From the NCBI RefSeq assembly GCF_905147045.1, contig NC_065908.1, positions 2,542,001 to 2,606,000 of the forward strand: DNA of 64,000 nucleotides. Direction: 5' to 3'. The notes under the pieces are model-generated. The model did not search any database and had not been told where the DNA came from. It saw only the letters and a list, made by a program, of their open reading frames with translations. The DNA comes from Nymphalis io. Its lineage: Eukaryota > Arthropoda > Insecta > Lepidoptera > Nymphalidae. The stretch's first letter is position 1; each line of letters begins with the position of its first letter. Shown here piece by piece: positions 1 through 13,005 of this stretch. The position numbers and the translations under genes were made by a program.

Positions 1-440
1 AATTATGACGCAAGCGAAGCCTCTGATAAGCGCTAGTTTTATATAATAATACAGGGTTAAAACGTTTTATAAAACAAGGTATTCGTTCGAACTAATCTAA
101 TACGTTACCAGGACCAGTACAGAGCAGAAAGGCGTCGTTAGTTAATATAAAACAAAGCACACTCTGTTCTTCAGTACTCGTATATAGATAACATTATCAG
201 TAAAGCTATTATTCGGACGTATCTCGACTGATAAAGAAGATAAAACCGTTACTTTATACTTCAAACCAGCTCAGTAAGAACGTTTTTGAATGCTAATGAA
301 ATGTGAACCTCATAGACATTATCATAAGAGCTATATTAAACTAAATGTAAACAAAACGTACGCTGCAGAAATTCTACGTAAAATAAGTAATATTATAAAT
401 TATAAACTTGTATGTATTTTTATTTTCGTTTTTATACACA
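1..440. other. AT-rich stretch, no gene seen
   Basis: No open frame with coding character and no recognised repeat. The 60-codon frame at 290-472 runs into the repeat at 441 and has no support. Confidence 0.5.
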
Positions 441-715
441 ACTGGCAACCCGTCCCGGCTTCGGGCGGGTAGAATATATAAACACATACATAATTCTATT
501 GATTCTACGTGGCGCGTAAAACTACCAGTTGGCATATTTTAGCAAATTTACACGAGACGTTAATGTTTTATTTACCTAAGCCTACCTCATAAATCAAACG
601 TTTATTAGTGAAAACCGTATGAAAATCCGTTCGGTAGATTTTGAGTTTTTCGCGTTTAGACAGACAGTCAGACAGAAGCGACGGGGGAAGTTTGTTTATT
701 AATATGTAGTAAAAT
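441..715. repeat. Interspersed repeat, GC-rich head and CAGACAG motif
   Basis: The block opens with CCCGTCCCGGCTTCGGGCGG, continues through a segment containing AAAATCCGTTCGGTAGATTTT and a run of CAGACAG units, and ends near TTTGTTTATTAATATGTAG. This order (GC-rich 'CGGCTTCG' head, 'AAAATCCGTT' middle, 'CAGACAGACAG', 'TATGTAG' end) is that of a very common lepidopteran interspersed repeat of uncertain class, possibly non-autonomous DNA or Helitron-like. Class not decided here. Confidence 0.45.
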
Positions 716-741
716 AATAATGTATGTATGAACTCTTATGT

Positions 742-758
742 TCTCTCTCTCTCTCTCT
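742..758. repeat. (TC)n microsatellite
   Basis: An uninterrupted run of TC dinucleotides. Confidence 0.9.
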
Positions 759-759
759 T

Positions 760-2660
760 ATATACCCACATCTGAGACGGCTACAAATAGATTTACAAGT
801 TTAATGTATAATATTATATATTATTGCAACCATGAAACGAGATTGTAGAAACTATTAAGGTCATAATACACGTTGTATCAAAAATAATTTTGGTAACATA
901 TTTAGATCTTATTGCGCTGAATATAAAGATGATAATTGTTATTAACATAGGAGTAGACCTAAAAACGGAAACTCGATATATTGAGCAACAATCATCTAAA
1001 CAAGGCCGGTTTCACATTTAGTTCTGTGGAAACTTGCACCCAATTTAACAACGGAAAATCGTAAATTGTTTGCAAAAACTCGATTAACTATTAATGGAAT
1101 TAAAAAAAAAACTCAATTATAGATGATAGTGTACAGAAGAAACGATTAAATGTTTTATGCTAATGAGTTTAACGTCGAAAATCCTTTTATACAACATTTT
1201 TCATTTAGTTGAAATGTCGAAGTTCTACATCTCTATCTAAGTATCTAGACTCAAGATACAGTCAGACAGATAATATTGCTTGCCATATCTTCCTTGTATA
1301 ATAATAGAAGAATATTTCCCAAAATCAGAGTATTTTTATGGCCGATTTCCATGGCCATTGAGGTCATCCTTAAGGAAGACTATCCAACTGAGAAGCACAA
1401 ATACATAGTCACCAAGCGAGTGCAAATACCAGTATGTTAACTATTTCATTTAATCGTATAGGACGGCAAATCCTACACGACAGATGAGAGTTAAGACGAA
1501 CAACCAGATGATTACGTGTAAAGTACCGGATTGTTGATTTCTTAAAAGCAAACCCAATAACATTTATAATCAAAAAGCAGGGATTCATCCCAGGACTTCG
1601 AGATCGTCAGCTTTATTAAACACAAGGGCAAACAGGCAGTTATATAAGCAACATAGAAAAAGAACAACAACGAAAAAAAGACACTGAAAGTCCACAACGA
1701 CAAAAACCACCCACCACTGTTTAAAATTTCAAATTTCAGTTGCGATACATCGGATCATAATACATTCACGGCGCGAGAGGACACGGGATCCAATATGTAT
1801 GAAGGCCTATAGAATATATTTTAAATTTTAAATTTCGAACGCAATCTCTCAATTTTTTCATGTAGGCACAAAAATAGCGTTCTATACTGATGTTACATGA
1901 CACGTCGAGGAAAATAAGTTACATAAGCAATACAATATGTATCAACCACTGATATTATTTGGTTGTCTATATTTTTATGATGTAACCCGGGTGCCCGGTG
2001 AGATTTCCTGACGGCTTATAGCAAAAACTTAGGGTCCGATTTTTGGAATTACTTGCTCGGACTATCTTTTCATAGCACATTGAATTTTCAATAAACCTTT
2101 CCTAGTGAGAACCCAACTTACGTACTTCATATACGGAACTCATTTCATCATTCAATCATTATTATGTTTTTATTCCTTATATCTAGAACAAATCATATAT
2201 TTATGAGATCAAGTTAAGGTATCGTTTTTGATCTATAATCTGATATTAATCTGCTAATTAAAAAACTATATTTTTTTTACGTATTCGCTTAGACTGTGTG
2301 CTATGAGAGATGAGTAAGCTAGAGCTTGGCGATTACTTAAACCTAAATAAAATCAACACAACCTCTCATCTTTTATTAGTTGAATGTTTTTTTTTTATTA
2401 AAATTTGTTTACTTTAATTAATCAAAATCCCGTAGCGGTTTAGCTTTACCGGTCATAAGGAGTTCATTTACATAATTATAAAATGGCCTCTCATCACTTC
2501 ACAGAATAAATATTTAAGGGTTCGCGAGTGAATTCTCAACACAATATTGTTGAGTGCTATTGTTTCAGGCGGTATGCAATGAACGTCGCCCGCGACTGAC
2601 AGCAATACCTTTACGAAACATTGAATTTATAAAATAAAAATTGAAACTATGTATGTATAT
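760..2660. other. AT-rich non-coding stretch
   Basis: About 1.9 kb with no coding-like frame, no RNA gene and no repeat recognised with confidence. Confidence 0.45.
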
Positions 2661-2663
2661 TTT

Positions 2664-3160
2664 GAGCCGGTTGGCGTGGTTGGTATATATATGTATATAT
2701 ATATATATAATACTTTCAGAACTTTCACGCCGAAGGTTGAGGGTTCGATTCCCACCCAAGACAGACATTTGTGTGAATGAACATGTCTGTTTGTCCTTTT
2801 TTTTTGTCGCTGGAAAAACGCCTTACGCGTTTCCCCCACGGGAACAGGGGGGGGGGGGTATGTAGGGCTCGCCGTCGTCCAAGGCGCCGAGTGCACCCCG
2901 AACATCGGAATACCCACTAAAAAACCAGCGGTACCCTTTCCGTCTTAACGAGGGGCGCCACGGGATCGCTTTCGCATGACCGTGGCAATGTCCGTTTGTG
3001 CTGAGTCAGGGTGTCATTATCTACATAAGTATGTATTTACAAAAGAAAAATAGTATATGTAGTATATCAGTTGTCTGGTTTCAACAGCACAAGCTCTGCT
3101 TAATTTGGGATCAGATGGCCGTGTGTGATTAATGTCCCAGGATATTATTATTATTATATA
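2664..3160 (+). repeat. tRNA-derived SINE (family C), interrupted by a second element
   Basis: The head has a pol III B box (GGTTCGATTCC near 2741) after a degraded A-box region (TTGGCGTGGTTGG), into which a TA microsatellite has grown. The body contains ACATGTCTGTTTGT and, beyond an insertion, GCTGAGTCAGGG and a (TTA)n tail. The uninterrupted sister copy is at 8181-8450, which shows exactly where this copy was broken (2795-2987). Confidence 0.75.
2795..2987 (-). repeat. Nested ~193-bp GC-rich element (family F) with target duplication
   Basis: It lies inside the SINE at 2664-3160 and is bounded by ATGTCTGTTTGT (2783-2794) and ATGTCCGTTTGT (2988-2999), a 12-bp target duplication with one mismatch. 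A T-run at its left edge reads as an A-tail on the minus strand, so this is a retroposed element. It contains a run of 10 or more Gs and a near-palindrome (ACGCCTTACGCGTTT). A related copy in the opposite orientation is at 55231-55416. It may be the 3' part of a LINE; no ORF is seen. Confidence 0.7.
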
Positions 3161-4000
3161 TAGTTTTGAAAAGCTTATTATGTAAGTTGATTTTGTATTT
3201 ATGATTATTAAAGGTATTAAAACAGAAAAAACTGTGCAGGTGACACAATAAAATGTATATAATTATAGATAGTCAATCTACGATAACGCGCCACACTCTT
3301 ATTCCAATCGCTACAGTGCAAGTGTGCAATGTAAACTATAATAGTGGGGCGCGTCTCAACTGAAAACAGATGATCTTCAATTAATGTTGGTAAAATATTA
3401 AAGATACGAATGACTTTTTTAACTTTTTTATTCAAACACAAAAAAAAGATTTTACATGTTTCAATATAATATTTTATGATATACATTATTTACAATTATT
3501 ATTTTCGGAGATCATATTTTCATGTTTCATTATAATAAAATAATAAATACACGTAATTATACAGCGTCAAGTATTTGCACGCCGCTTATTTCCACAGCGA
3601 GAGTACGAGATGAAGTGCAGTACAGTTTTTACGTGCCGGTGAAAATATAATTACAGCTTATGCCAGTGTACAATTTACATTACTGAATGAAAGAGGGAAA
3701 TTTGCGACGCCATTTTGAAATACATTGTATAAGTATAAGTGGCTTACGCTTATTTCATATCAATTTTTACCGGAATTCGAATTATAATTTTTCTTTTTTT
3801 TGTAATGTTTTTATGTAAGTATATACTTCATGTAAAGATTATTTTTTTCATTCGTATTTGATTTGTTACTTACTATATTTTAGTGATACTACAAATGTAT
3901 TTAAAAATATAATATATGTTTCAGAAATATAAGAAATTCTATATCTCATTAAACATTTTGAGAGTCATATACTCACAATGTTACATCTACTATAAAATCG
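3161..4000. other. AT-rich non-coding stretch
   Basis: No feature recognised. The 89-codon minus frame at 3217-3486 has biased AT-rich codons and no splice or homology support. Confidence 0.4.
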
Positions 4001-4004
4001 TCCT

Positions 4005-4155
4005 TTAAGACCTCCAGACGCGAAGGTCTCCATTAAGCAATACCCGGGCGTCTATTTTTAGGGGCAAAGGAGAAGCTGGATAGGGGGCTGTGACGTCACG
4101 CCCCTTTCGCTTTAACCCCACTCCCACAACGTCTCCCGAACGAGACGAAACATGT
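4005..4155. other. GC-richer block of unknown identity
   Basis: About 150 bp of clearly higher GC than its surroundings, including GACGTCACGCCCC, which holds a TGACGTCA cAMP-response-element palindrome at about 4091-4098. It has no ORF. It could be a repeat fragment or a regulatory site. Confidence 0.35.
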
Positions 4156-4282
4156 GTTAACTTTTCTAGATTATCGTTGAAGTAGAAGTAAAATTGCTTT
4201 CTGATTGGTCTAAGACTGTACTTATCTAAGGAACATTAAAAGGATTTTATATCGACTTTATATTCAGAGTTGTTTTGTGTCT

Positions 4283-4415
4283 GCAAATCAAAATCAAATC
4301 AAATTATTTTTTATTCAAACAGACTTTTGAATCGTCAAGCGCTACCACCGGTTCGGAAAGTGGATTCCGAGAAGAACCGGAAAGAATCTTAGTAGTTACT
4401 CTTTTTTTACAGAAA
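4283..4415. repeat. Interspersed repeat fragment
   Basis: It runs from the AAATCAAAATCAAATCAAA stretch through GCTACCACCGGTTCGGAA and GAGAAGAACCGG to GTTACTCTTTTT. This order is that of a repeat tail seen very often in lepidopteran genomes. Family not assigned. Confidence 0.5.
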
Positions 4416-4429
4416 TACAAATTTGTATT

Positions 4430-6820
4430 AATGTGTATGTAACACAAATTTTAGAAAACGGCAAATTTTCCAAAGCGGTTACATTAAACCGGGGGCTGAT
4501 TTTCATTATTTACCTACTAAATATTTTGATGCCTTTTATGAAATTAAATTACATTAATGTCTTGATGTTATAAAATTTTAACGACCTTACGATTAAATGT
4601 ACATTCAGAACGAAAAACGACAAAGTTAATTGAATGACAATATTTTAAAAAGTCAATGATACAAGCAAATGATAGCGAAATGTTCACTCGATTAATTTAA
4701 AAATGTAAGTCTAGACCGAAACAAATAGCTAAATGTAACTAACGACACGTGGGTGTGGGCGTTCGACAACGGATAAACGGATATATACCTTTTCATTAAA
4801 TTATTTTACTAAAAACAACCTCTACTTTATCTAGAAAATATCATCAATTTTATTAATCAAGAATTATTTGTAGTACCTACGCAATATAGCAGCGCTATGG
4901 ACAAGTCGCTCAAAATATTTACCTTTATACATGAGGTAATATTTTTTCCTTAGTTAGAATAGTATAACATATAACAATACACTGTGCTATTGTAGCCGTA
5001 GCTCGGTATTCCATTTAAACGACTAATTAGAACGAATACGATCTAAACGAACCGTAATATATTTCAATGCATTGTTACAAAACAAAAACCGAGAAAAATT
5101 GTTTCATAATAATCGCTCCACACACAAACACAAATCATAGTCATATGTACAGAAGTAACAGGATAATATACGAAGAGTAGTGAGGCGGTTTCATCGCTAT
5201 AGAGATCTCTTACCGACAGCGACTTAAAAAAAAATTAATAATACAATTCACTTTTCTCATACAATACTCATTGTCAGGTCCAGTCGATAAAATTCAATTC
5301 ACAGGACCATATATATACAAATGAATGTTTTATTTGTTAAAAAGTAACGTTCAGATACGAAGAGCACATGTACCACTCGATTCCCACACTCAACGAGGCG
5401 GCGGTCGGTCGGTGAGAAACATTTTGAACTGTATAAAACAACACTTATATGAATTTTACCTAAATGTTATACGTTTAAAGGAGAATTTAATTGAATTACT
5501 GACATAATTGCTTTTAATATTTTTGTTTTACCATAAAAATACAAGCTAGAAAGAGTTTACAAGTTATCCAATTTGTTTTTTAAAGTACAAAACAGGAAAC
5601 CTTAAAAATTTACTTCAAATAAGTTTCGAGTGGAAATTTTGAGAAATATCACTGAAACATTACTCCGGCTTCATTATTCATTGTTTCCCAATTCTAAATG
5701 GAGAAACAAAAAAATTATTTAAAAAATATATATAATCAAATTTTTATTCAACACGAACATCGATAAAACATTGTTTAGTCTTTAAATAAATTGAACAGAA
5801 ATTGTATTGATATTATCGTTAATTATTGCTATTTGCTTTATAACCCTACAAATGAGAGCAAGCTAGTTCGTTGAGTACAGTGAAATGAATTAACGATATT
5901 CTGCACAACAGACTCGGAAACAATATAATGATCTCCATATACAACAAGAACAAAACACTTTAAAATAATGCAATCATGACTAAGACGTACGGCACTATGC
6001 TATAAAGTGTAAACGAACTGCCGATACAACTATAAATGGACCACTGAGAGCGAAATTTTCCGTCAATAACAGACGGTATATAGGGCAAACGCACATACAT
6101 TACCACATACACCCAGTATGTTAAACTTCGTTTAAATTATAGATAATATCGGCCTTATTCATAAACATTATTTAGCGAGAATATAATTAAACAATGCTGT
6201 CTTCTTCTTTCAAATGTCAAATCAATAATGACAGAAAGAGCGAAATCAGTGTTGAACTAAACATCCGCTAAGCTGCGATTATAAACTTAAATTATACTTT
6301 ATTCAAGTATATGCAATGTATAATGGCCTTCCATCGTAACTCTTAAATACAAACTTAGGTTTCAGGACTATTATTTGAAATATAAATTACAGCATCTACA
6401 TACATACATTCAAAATTATTAGCGTTATAAATAAAAAAGTCCAGCGTGCTGTTAAGATATTTCATTTTAATTAATGAACGCAGTTCTTAATTTGAAGCGT
6501 TCATTTATTTATTTTAATTGGTATTTCTTGTTTAATAAAAAATCATAAGACGGAAGTAAATTAAAATTACAAATATGCTTAATGCATATGCATATATAAG
6601 TTTTCGGATAATAAATTAACACTGAGAACAAAATGACAATATCGTTTGTATACACGAATGCAACAATAAACAAATTATTAAATACTATTACTGAATATCA
6701 CAGTAAAGTCTTCATTTATCTTGGATACGCAATCAAAAGCATAAATACCCGTTGCTTTTCGCCTTGAAAAATTAAATGTTTGACATATTATTCTTAATGG
6801 TAAAACAGTATCTTCGAATC
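4430..6820. other. AT-rich non-coding stretch
   Basis: About 2.4 kb with no supported gene, RNA or repeat. Short frames (for example 5325-5507) lack coding character. Confidence 0.4.
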
Positions 6821-6824
6821 GAAA

Positions 6825-7300
6825 CCCCACTTGAGTCGCTGGGTCAAAAGAAAACGAGGCACGCTCTCGTTTAGGTTGACGCAGGTACTTACCGGACACG
6901 ACTGCTTCGGTAAGTACCTGTACAAGATAGCACGGCTGGAAATGTCACCTTCTTGCCACGAGTGTAGTGCGCCAATCGACACGGCGCAATACACCCTGAT
7001 GCAGTGTGTCGCGTGGGGGCCCCAGAGGCTTTCCCTGGCGGCAGTTATCGGCGGAGACCTCTCCTTGCCGAGCATCATCAACGCGATGCTCGGAAGCGAT
7101 GAGTGCTGGTCGGAAACGGTCTCCTTCTGTGAAAATGTAATGTCGCAGAAGGAGGCCGCGGAGCGGGAGCGGGAAGAGGACGCCGCTGCAAACCTGCTCC
7201 GCCGAAGAAGACTGGGGAGAAGAATGAGGCGCTATGCGCACCTTCTCCCTCCGCCGCAATAGGCGTCGCCGGGACTAGGTCATTTGTAACTTATTCAGTC
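6825..7300 (+). mobile_element. R1-clade LINE, 3' end of the reverse-transcriptase ORF (5'-truncated)
   Basis: The frame 6831-7262 encodes the C-terminal tail of an R1-type pol protein: LTGHDCFGKYLYKI, then a Cys/His knuckle (CHEC, then QYTLMQC with Gln where the family usually has His), then a stretch beginning VIGGDLSLPSIINAML, then VMSQKEAAEREREED and an Arg-rich end. The C-x2-C-x8-H-x4-C knuckle and the QKEAAERERE tail are typical of R1 elements in Lepidoptera. Everything upstream (endonuclease, RT palm) is missing, so the copy is dead on arrival. The GC content is well above the flanks, as expected for a recent insertion. Confidence 0.85.
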
Positions 7301-8180
7301 GTTATATCGATCTTATTAAGTTTTTTTGTATACATAATAACGGAAAAAAACTAAGGAAAACGTCGTCTTATAAGCAAATCACTTCCTAAAATATTGCTAT
7401 TTCATCTCATTCTTTCATGATTGGATAGGTTTATCAGAGGCACAGACACTGTGAAGGAAACTGATACATCTTTGTACTCGGCGAGCCTGCGGCTGCGAAT
7501 TGCGATATTCGCTAGGCATAAGGTGCACTGCGAGTTCAATATAATAATTTCCAAGTATGTTGTTGAATAATTGTCTTACTACGTGAAAACAACAGGAACA
7601 TTCTAACACCCCAACAAATGTTCACAGAGAAATCAATCTCTTCTAGTTATTAAAGACGAACATAGTGCTTAAATATTTATCGTTACTAACATTAAGCGGA
7701 TTACAGTCTGATTATTAAAAAAATATATATCCATAGATACATTTTTAATTATATTTAAGTTTATCTGTTATATATGTAACATTCTAAATGCTTCTGTTTT
7801 ACTGAACAATGGAGAAACTACAACAATTTCAAGTCCGTTTGCGACGGAATCATACGATATTTATCACATTTTCTCCTAAAAGTGTTCAATGGACAATAGA
7901 ATAGGATAAATTACATCAGGTAATTCTCCGAAGCCCATTCAAATAAATCACTTGGTACACATGTTCTCAATTCTACAATAAAATTGAACGAGCTGATTGG
8001 AGTCCCCGATACTTACAATGCAAATTAAGCACAATCCAATTAGAACGGGTATTACGTTTTTATTTTGTAGACAGAGCCGTAATGTGTTTTTTCTCGCTAC
8101 TTGATTACAAGTTTAATTGTAATTCGAAGAAGAATAATTTTGAGAAAAAATCTTTTAGTTTGGTATAGTTTAGTTTGACG
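7300..8180. other. AT-rich non-coding stretch
   Basis: Nothing recognised; a slightly GC-richer spot near 7480-7530 has no ORF support. Confidence 0.4.
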
Positions 8181-8450
8181 AACCGGTTGGCGTGGTTGGT
8201 GGATGCTTGCCTTTCACGCCGAAGGTTGTGGGTTCGATTCCCACCCAGGACAGATATTTGTGTGCCTGAACATGTCTGTTTGTCCTGAGTCTGGGTGAAA
8301 TTATTTAATAAGTATGTATTTACAAAAGAAAAATAGTATATGTAGTATATCAGTTGTCTGGTTTCCATAGTACAAGCTCTGTACGATCTTAATTTGGGAT
8401 TAGATGGCCGTGTGTGAAAAAAATGACCCAGGATTTTATTATTATTATTA
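8181..8450 (+). repeat. tRNA-derived SINE (family C), uninterrupted copy
   Basis: The A-box region (GGTTGGCGTGGTTGGTGG) and B box (GGTTCGATTCC, near 8232) are spaced as in a tRNA. A unique body follows, then a (TTA)n tail near 8440-8450. This is the intact reference for the broken copy at 2664-3160. Confidence 0.8.
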
Positions 8451-9640
8451 CATGAATTTTTTGTACGAAAAAAATATACATATATAGTGTCACAAATCCT
8501 TTAAGGTACTATGAAAATTAATTAACGTTACAAATGTTATTTATTCATAAAATCCGTACAACCTCCACTTTGTTCCGTCTCTTACTAATCGCTTACGCCA
8601 ACCGTATTGCAATAATGGTTAATAATTTAATTAATTTCACTTGTCGGGAGACAGTGGGACACAATTTGTGTTGTTGTTTACTGACCTCAATCTCGTTAGG
8701 AAAATAGCTTGTTTGTGTACCGGTTTGTTTATCTAGAGCAAGTGTTTGAATAAATCATGATATTTTGTGTTGAAAATTATGATAAACAAACGATTGCAAG
8801 TTTTTCCGTTTTCACGTATCTTAAAATGAATCTAAAAAATTCACACATAGCTACTTCATTGCCCTTTCACACCCAACCTATAAAGGGACATCGATCGGAA
8901 TGTAATAAGGAGAGCTACTGGCTATTCCGACATGTCTGGCTAAGGAAAAATCCGGCTTAGCCATCGCTGAGGAAAAGTGCGGCTAGGTTATTCATCGACT
9001 AAGGTTTTATTGGTTCATTTCAATGTATGAGACGCAATTGCGACGTTTTCCTCCAACAAGCTGCATTGTTTACCGTTTATTTATACCAGAGTTTAATGGA
9101 AATAAGCGTTTTATCTGCTCTTCCATACTATATAATATGCAATAGCGTTGATATATATAGGCCTGGTTTATTGTAAAGTCTTGAATCTGTTTATTATACA
9201 ATTTTAAGTGTTATGAGACAAAAGTGATATTAAAAGATGACCAATCAGTGACCGAACCATGGTCTAACAGTACTCGAAACATACCGCAGAAAACGGTCGT
9301 GAAATATCAGAAAGAAATATGCGATATTGACCACAATATGGAATGTAATGGAGTGAGTTCTTACAGAATAGCAATGCTGCTCATTTAGGAAACCTGTCAA
9401 AAACAAATGATCGTAATATAACTATAACTGGATTCATCCAGTAATGTTTCAATGGAACTGAAAATTATAATAACAGAGCGATATTTAGATAAATCATGTT
9501 TATAATTATACTATATCATCACGTTATACATAAGGTTAACAAATTATAAACTATTCTATAATTTTATATTACTTCATATAAATATTTACACTTATTGATA
9601 TAGGTATGAAAATAAAATGTAATAAAATTATATTATAGAA
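8450..9640. other. AT-rich non-coding stretch
   Basis: No supported gene. A GC-richer segment at about 8880-9000 repeats the words TCCGGCTTAGCC and TGCGGCTAGG and may be a degraded repeat. Confidence 0.35.
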
Positions 9641-9645
9641 TAGGA

Positions 9646-9928
9646 TAGAATAGGAAGGTGGACGAGCATATGGGCCACCTGATGGTAAGTGGTCACCAAA
9701 CGCCCTTAGACATTGGCATTGTAAGAAATGTCAACCATCTCTTACATAGCCAACGCGCCATCAACCTTGGGAACTAAGATTTTATGTCCCTTGTGCCTGT
9801 AATTACACTGGCTCACTCACCCTTCAAACCGGAACACAACAATATCAAGTATTGCTGTTTTGCGGTAGAATATCTGATGAGTGGGTGGTACCTACCCAGA
9901 CGAGCTTGCACAAAGCCCTACCACCAGT
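9646..9928 (+). repeat. SINE-like repeat (family B), near full length
   Basis: It begins at GGAAGGTGGACGAGCATATG, carries CACCTGATGGTAAGTGGTCA, and ends in ACGAGCTTGCACAAAGCCCT plus ACCACCAG. At least seven related copies occur here (11.2, 12.8, 14.1, 35.2, 37.2, 40.1 and 44.0 kb). The family is abundant in nymphalid butterflies. No pol III boxes are obvious, so 'SINE-like' is an inference from length and copy number. Confidence 0.8.
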
Positions 9929-9929
9929 A

Positions 9930-11210
9930 TTATCAACTATTTTATAATTCATAACATAAAACTTCTAATGAAAAGGTATATAGCAGTTAGACGTACTTAC
10001 AAATGTATAGTAAATAACATTGAATATTCAATCAATGGATTGATAATCTGTCTATGAAGAAATAGGTACAGTGAAAACGGAATGTACTATTTAAGCTAAG
10101 GACACTCTTTGCCCCTTTCTGTATCTGTATTCAGTTTTATTGTAGGTCTGTTACATTTACTTATATACTCTTGAATAGAATTACAATAATCGAGGCATTG
10201 ACACGAAAATATAAAAGATACAACAGTGACATAGATAAAGTAAGTCGACGTTGTGCTTTATCTAACGAAGCATTAGTATGAAGTACACGCGCACGCGCAG
10301 AATAATGCACTCATAAAACATGTTTGGTTCAGAATAGACACTATCAATGCTATCGATCCCGTGATAATGGTCGCTTTCATACATCAGTCTTTATTTATCC
10401 CGCGGTACAAGGCAAAATCAACTTTAGGTCAATACATTTAAGTCCAAAAATTTACTAGCATTTAGTAATTAATTCGACTGCTATAACAGACACAAAACAA
10501 ACTCGACTTTAGTGTCTACGGTACAAAGTGGAATGTTGTTTTGCAATTTATTTCGTTGTATCATGTTGGTGTTCAGACTAATCGAATCGCGCTCGATAAA
10601 ACATCGGAGAAAGCAATTAAGTGCATGTTTTGTCTGAGGGTAGATTAACAAATATTTTCTACGACTTTAGATGTAATTTTGTTTCGATTTCAATGTTGCT
10701 TTATTTTTTAAACGACGAAATTTCGTAACAATGTGATCCTTCGTTGCGTTTAGCTCTAAACATGATATATTGTTAATTAAAAACAGCGTTTCTTATTTAT
10801 CTTATTTTGAATATATGTATAATAACAAAGATCACTATTATACCTTAAGGTTTATCATGTTGTCTGTTGAAATTGAAATCGTTTATGGACTCACTAAAAA
10901 GCCTTCCGTCAAGAGATATCACGAAGAATGTCAATTTTCGAATATACTTTCAAAAAACAGTCACATAATTCGTCCGTCGTTATCAGCGAACGGAGCAAAT
11001 AGACAAACATGTACTAATAGTCCGTAGAGTGCATTGCACTATGTGCAGCGGCCTCGACGACGCGCGTCATAGTTAACAATTCTGAATTATAATTTACTTA
11101 AAATTGTTAAACAACGAAACTAGTACCAATTTATCCTTTAAACATAATAAGGTCACACTTACTTTACTAATTAATAAAATTATATTTTAATAATATGTAG
11201 TTGTATTTCG
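9930..11210. other. AT-rich non-coding stretch
   Basis: No supported gene. The 85-codon frame at 10770-11027 has AT-driven composition and no recognisable motif. Confidence 0.4.
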
Positions 11211-11213
11211 ATG

Positions 11214-11345
11214 AAGCCGACCGGGCGAGTGAGCCATTGCATTTACAGTCACAAGGGAAAACACATCTTTCCCCGGGGTTGCAGCACATATACGTTGTTG
11301 GATATGGTTAATGCTTCTTACTGTGCCAATGTCTATTCCTAATAT
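11214..11345 (-). repeat. Diverged family B repeat relic
   Basis: Degenerate matches in the expected order to GAGTGAGCCA, ACAGGCACAAGGGA and TGCCAATGTCTAT of family B, read on the minus strand. Old copy, both ends lost. Confidence 0.6.
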
Positions 11346-12800
11346 ATCCATTTACTATAGATATATCATTTTCTTACTTGACTTTATAGTAAACAAATGA
11401 AACGAAAGAAATGTAATAAGTCAAATAATTGACCATTGAAGTAATCAAAATCATTTTACAATAAATCACAGTACAATCAATGTTTCATACATAGAAGTTT
11501 CATTAGCTTTCATATCACCCACGCGTAGAGCTTTCACCAGATACTCCTGGCCCTATAGATAAGTTTACGGAACGCATTCACTGTACAATAGATAACCGTC
11601 CACCTACAGCGTACAAATGAAGCGACATATACGACAGACGAATACTTTTGAAGCATCACAATTTCGTTTCACTTATATTTATAGCCCTTATTACCTGAAA
11701 CTTAAGGCCATAATCCTAGTCGCACGCAAGTGTGACGTGCGTCAAGCTCTTGTTAAGAAAAAAGTACCGACTTGAATGTTTATTCTATTTTGATGTCTAG
11801 TCGAAGGAAAATAATCGATTATAAAGAGATTAAAAACGAATTGACAAGATATATAGACATATAGATACAACAACTTTTAATGAAATGCAATCATAAGTTA
11901 ACATTGAATACGACTCGACGAGCCGCCAAGAATTTTTAACGTCAAATACATTATTAAATATAAAGTTGAAATAGATACAAAAGAATATATTAAGAGTGTA
12001 TTTAAAAGTATATATTAAGAGATATTATACTATCAATAACCTCAATCCACGATATCAATTGCTAAACCGGTGGCAATGATCATGCCTCGGTTACAAGTGA
12101 GACGTGATCGCCATCATGATATAGACACTTTCGATACCTCGAAACACTTAAGAGGCTCGTGGGCCCCATTTTTATTTACACAACGTATTAACGCACGAAC
12201 GTTATGAAGACAAAATTAATTTAAATTGCTTACAAAGTAATTTTGCTACCATTTACCGCAAATAGATGTTAAAAACAGTTATATATATTATATGAAAATT
12301 TTATTTTACTTATCGTACCGACCCTCAAATAAATAACGTGCGAATGATAATAATGATAAAATTTTAACAGGCAATAATTTAGCGATTATTTTAAAGATTT
12401 AAATAAACAAAAGAAAATAAAGTTTAACTTGTATTTCTAAAGTATGTCTTCTAGTATAAAATAGAATCTTCACGATTTCTGAGATATCTTCGTTCGTTAA
12501 ATTTACATAAAGTCTATATTAATCACTGTCTAACTCAATAGGTTTATTTCTAATTGATTACTAAGTCATTAAACTAATAATGTAAATTGAACGCGTGCCT
12601 ACTTGGCCTTAGCATCTTCATTATTTATTGAACTTTTCGAGTAATTAAACACAACCTTACATAGCGATTGTGTTGACAAAATTATATAAAAAAAAAACTA
12701 ATTACAAATTGAAATGTACTATGTAGCTAGAAATCAATAAGAAATACGGTATCTATTATCTTGTTTTCTTTTCTTTTACTGATGAAAAAACATTGTGCGA
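11346..12800. other. AT-rich non-coding stretch
   Basis: Nothing recognised. A slightly GC-richer segment at 12060-12170 has no ORF or RNA signature. Confidence 0.4.
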
Positions 12801-12805
12801 GGCCT

Positions 12806-13005
12806 AGATAAGTACTACCCACTCATCAATTATTCTACCGCCGAAGAGCAAAAACAGCAAGTTATGTTCCAGTTTGAAAGGTGCGGTAGCCGGTGAAATT
12901 ATTGTCCATGGCGGTATATTGACGGTGTACTTAAAGGAACGGTATTTTTAATATCTATGGGCGATGTCAACATTTTAACTACCAGCCGGCCCATGTTCTT
13001 GTCAG
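12806..13005 (-). repeat. Diverged family B repeat relic
   Basis: Degenerate minus-strand copy: TACTACCCACTCATCA, TATTCTACCGC, GTTCCAGTTTGAAAGG and GGCCCATGTTCTTGTC occur in the family order. Confidence 0.6.

Noticed and set aside
6945..7259. 104-codon minus-strand ORF
   Set aside because: Antisense of the R1 LINE fragment, whose plus-strand frame carries the family motifs.
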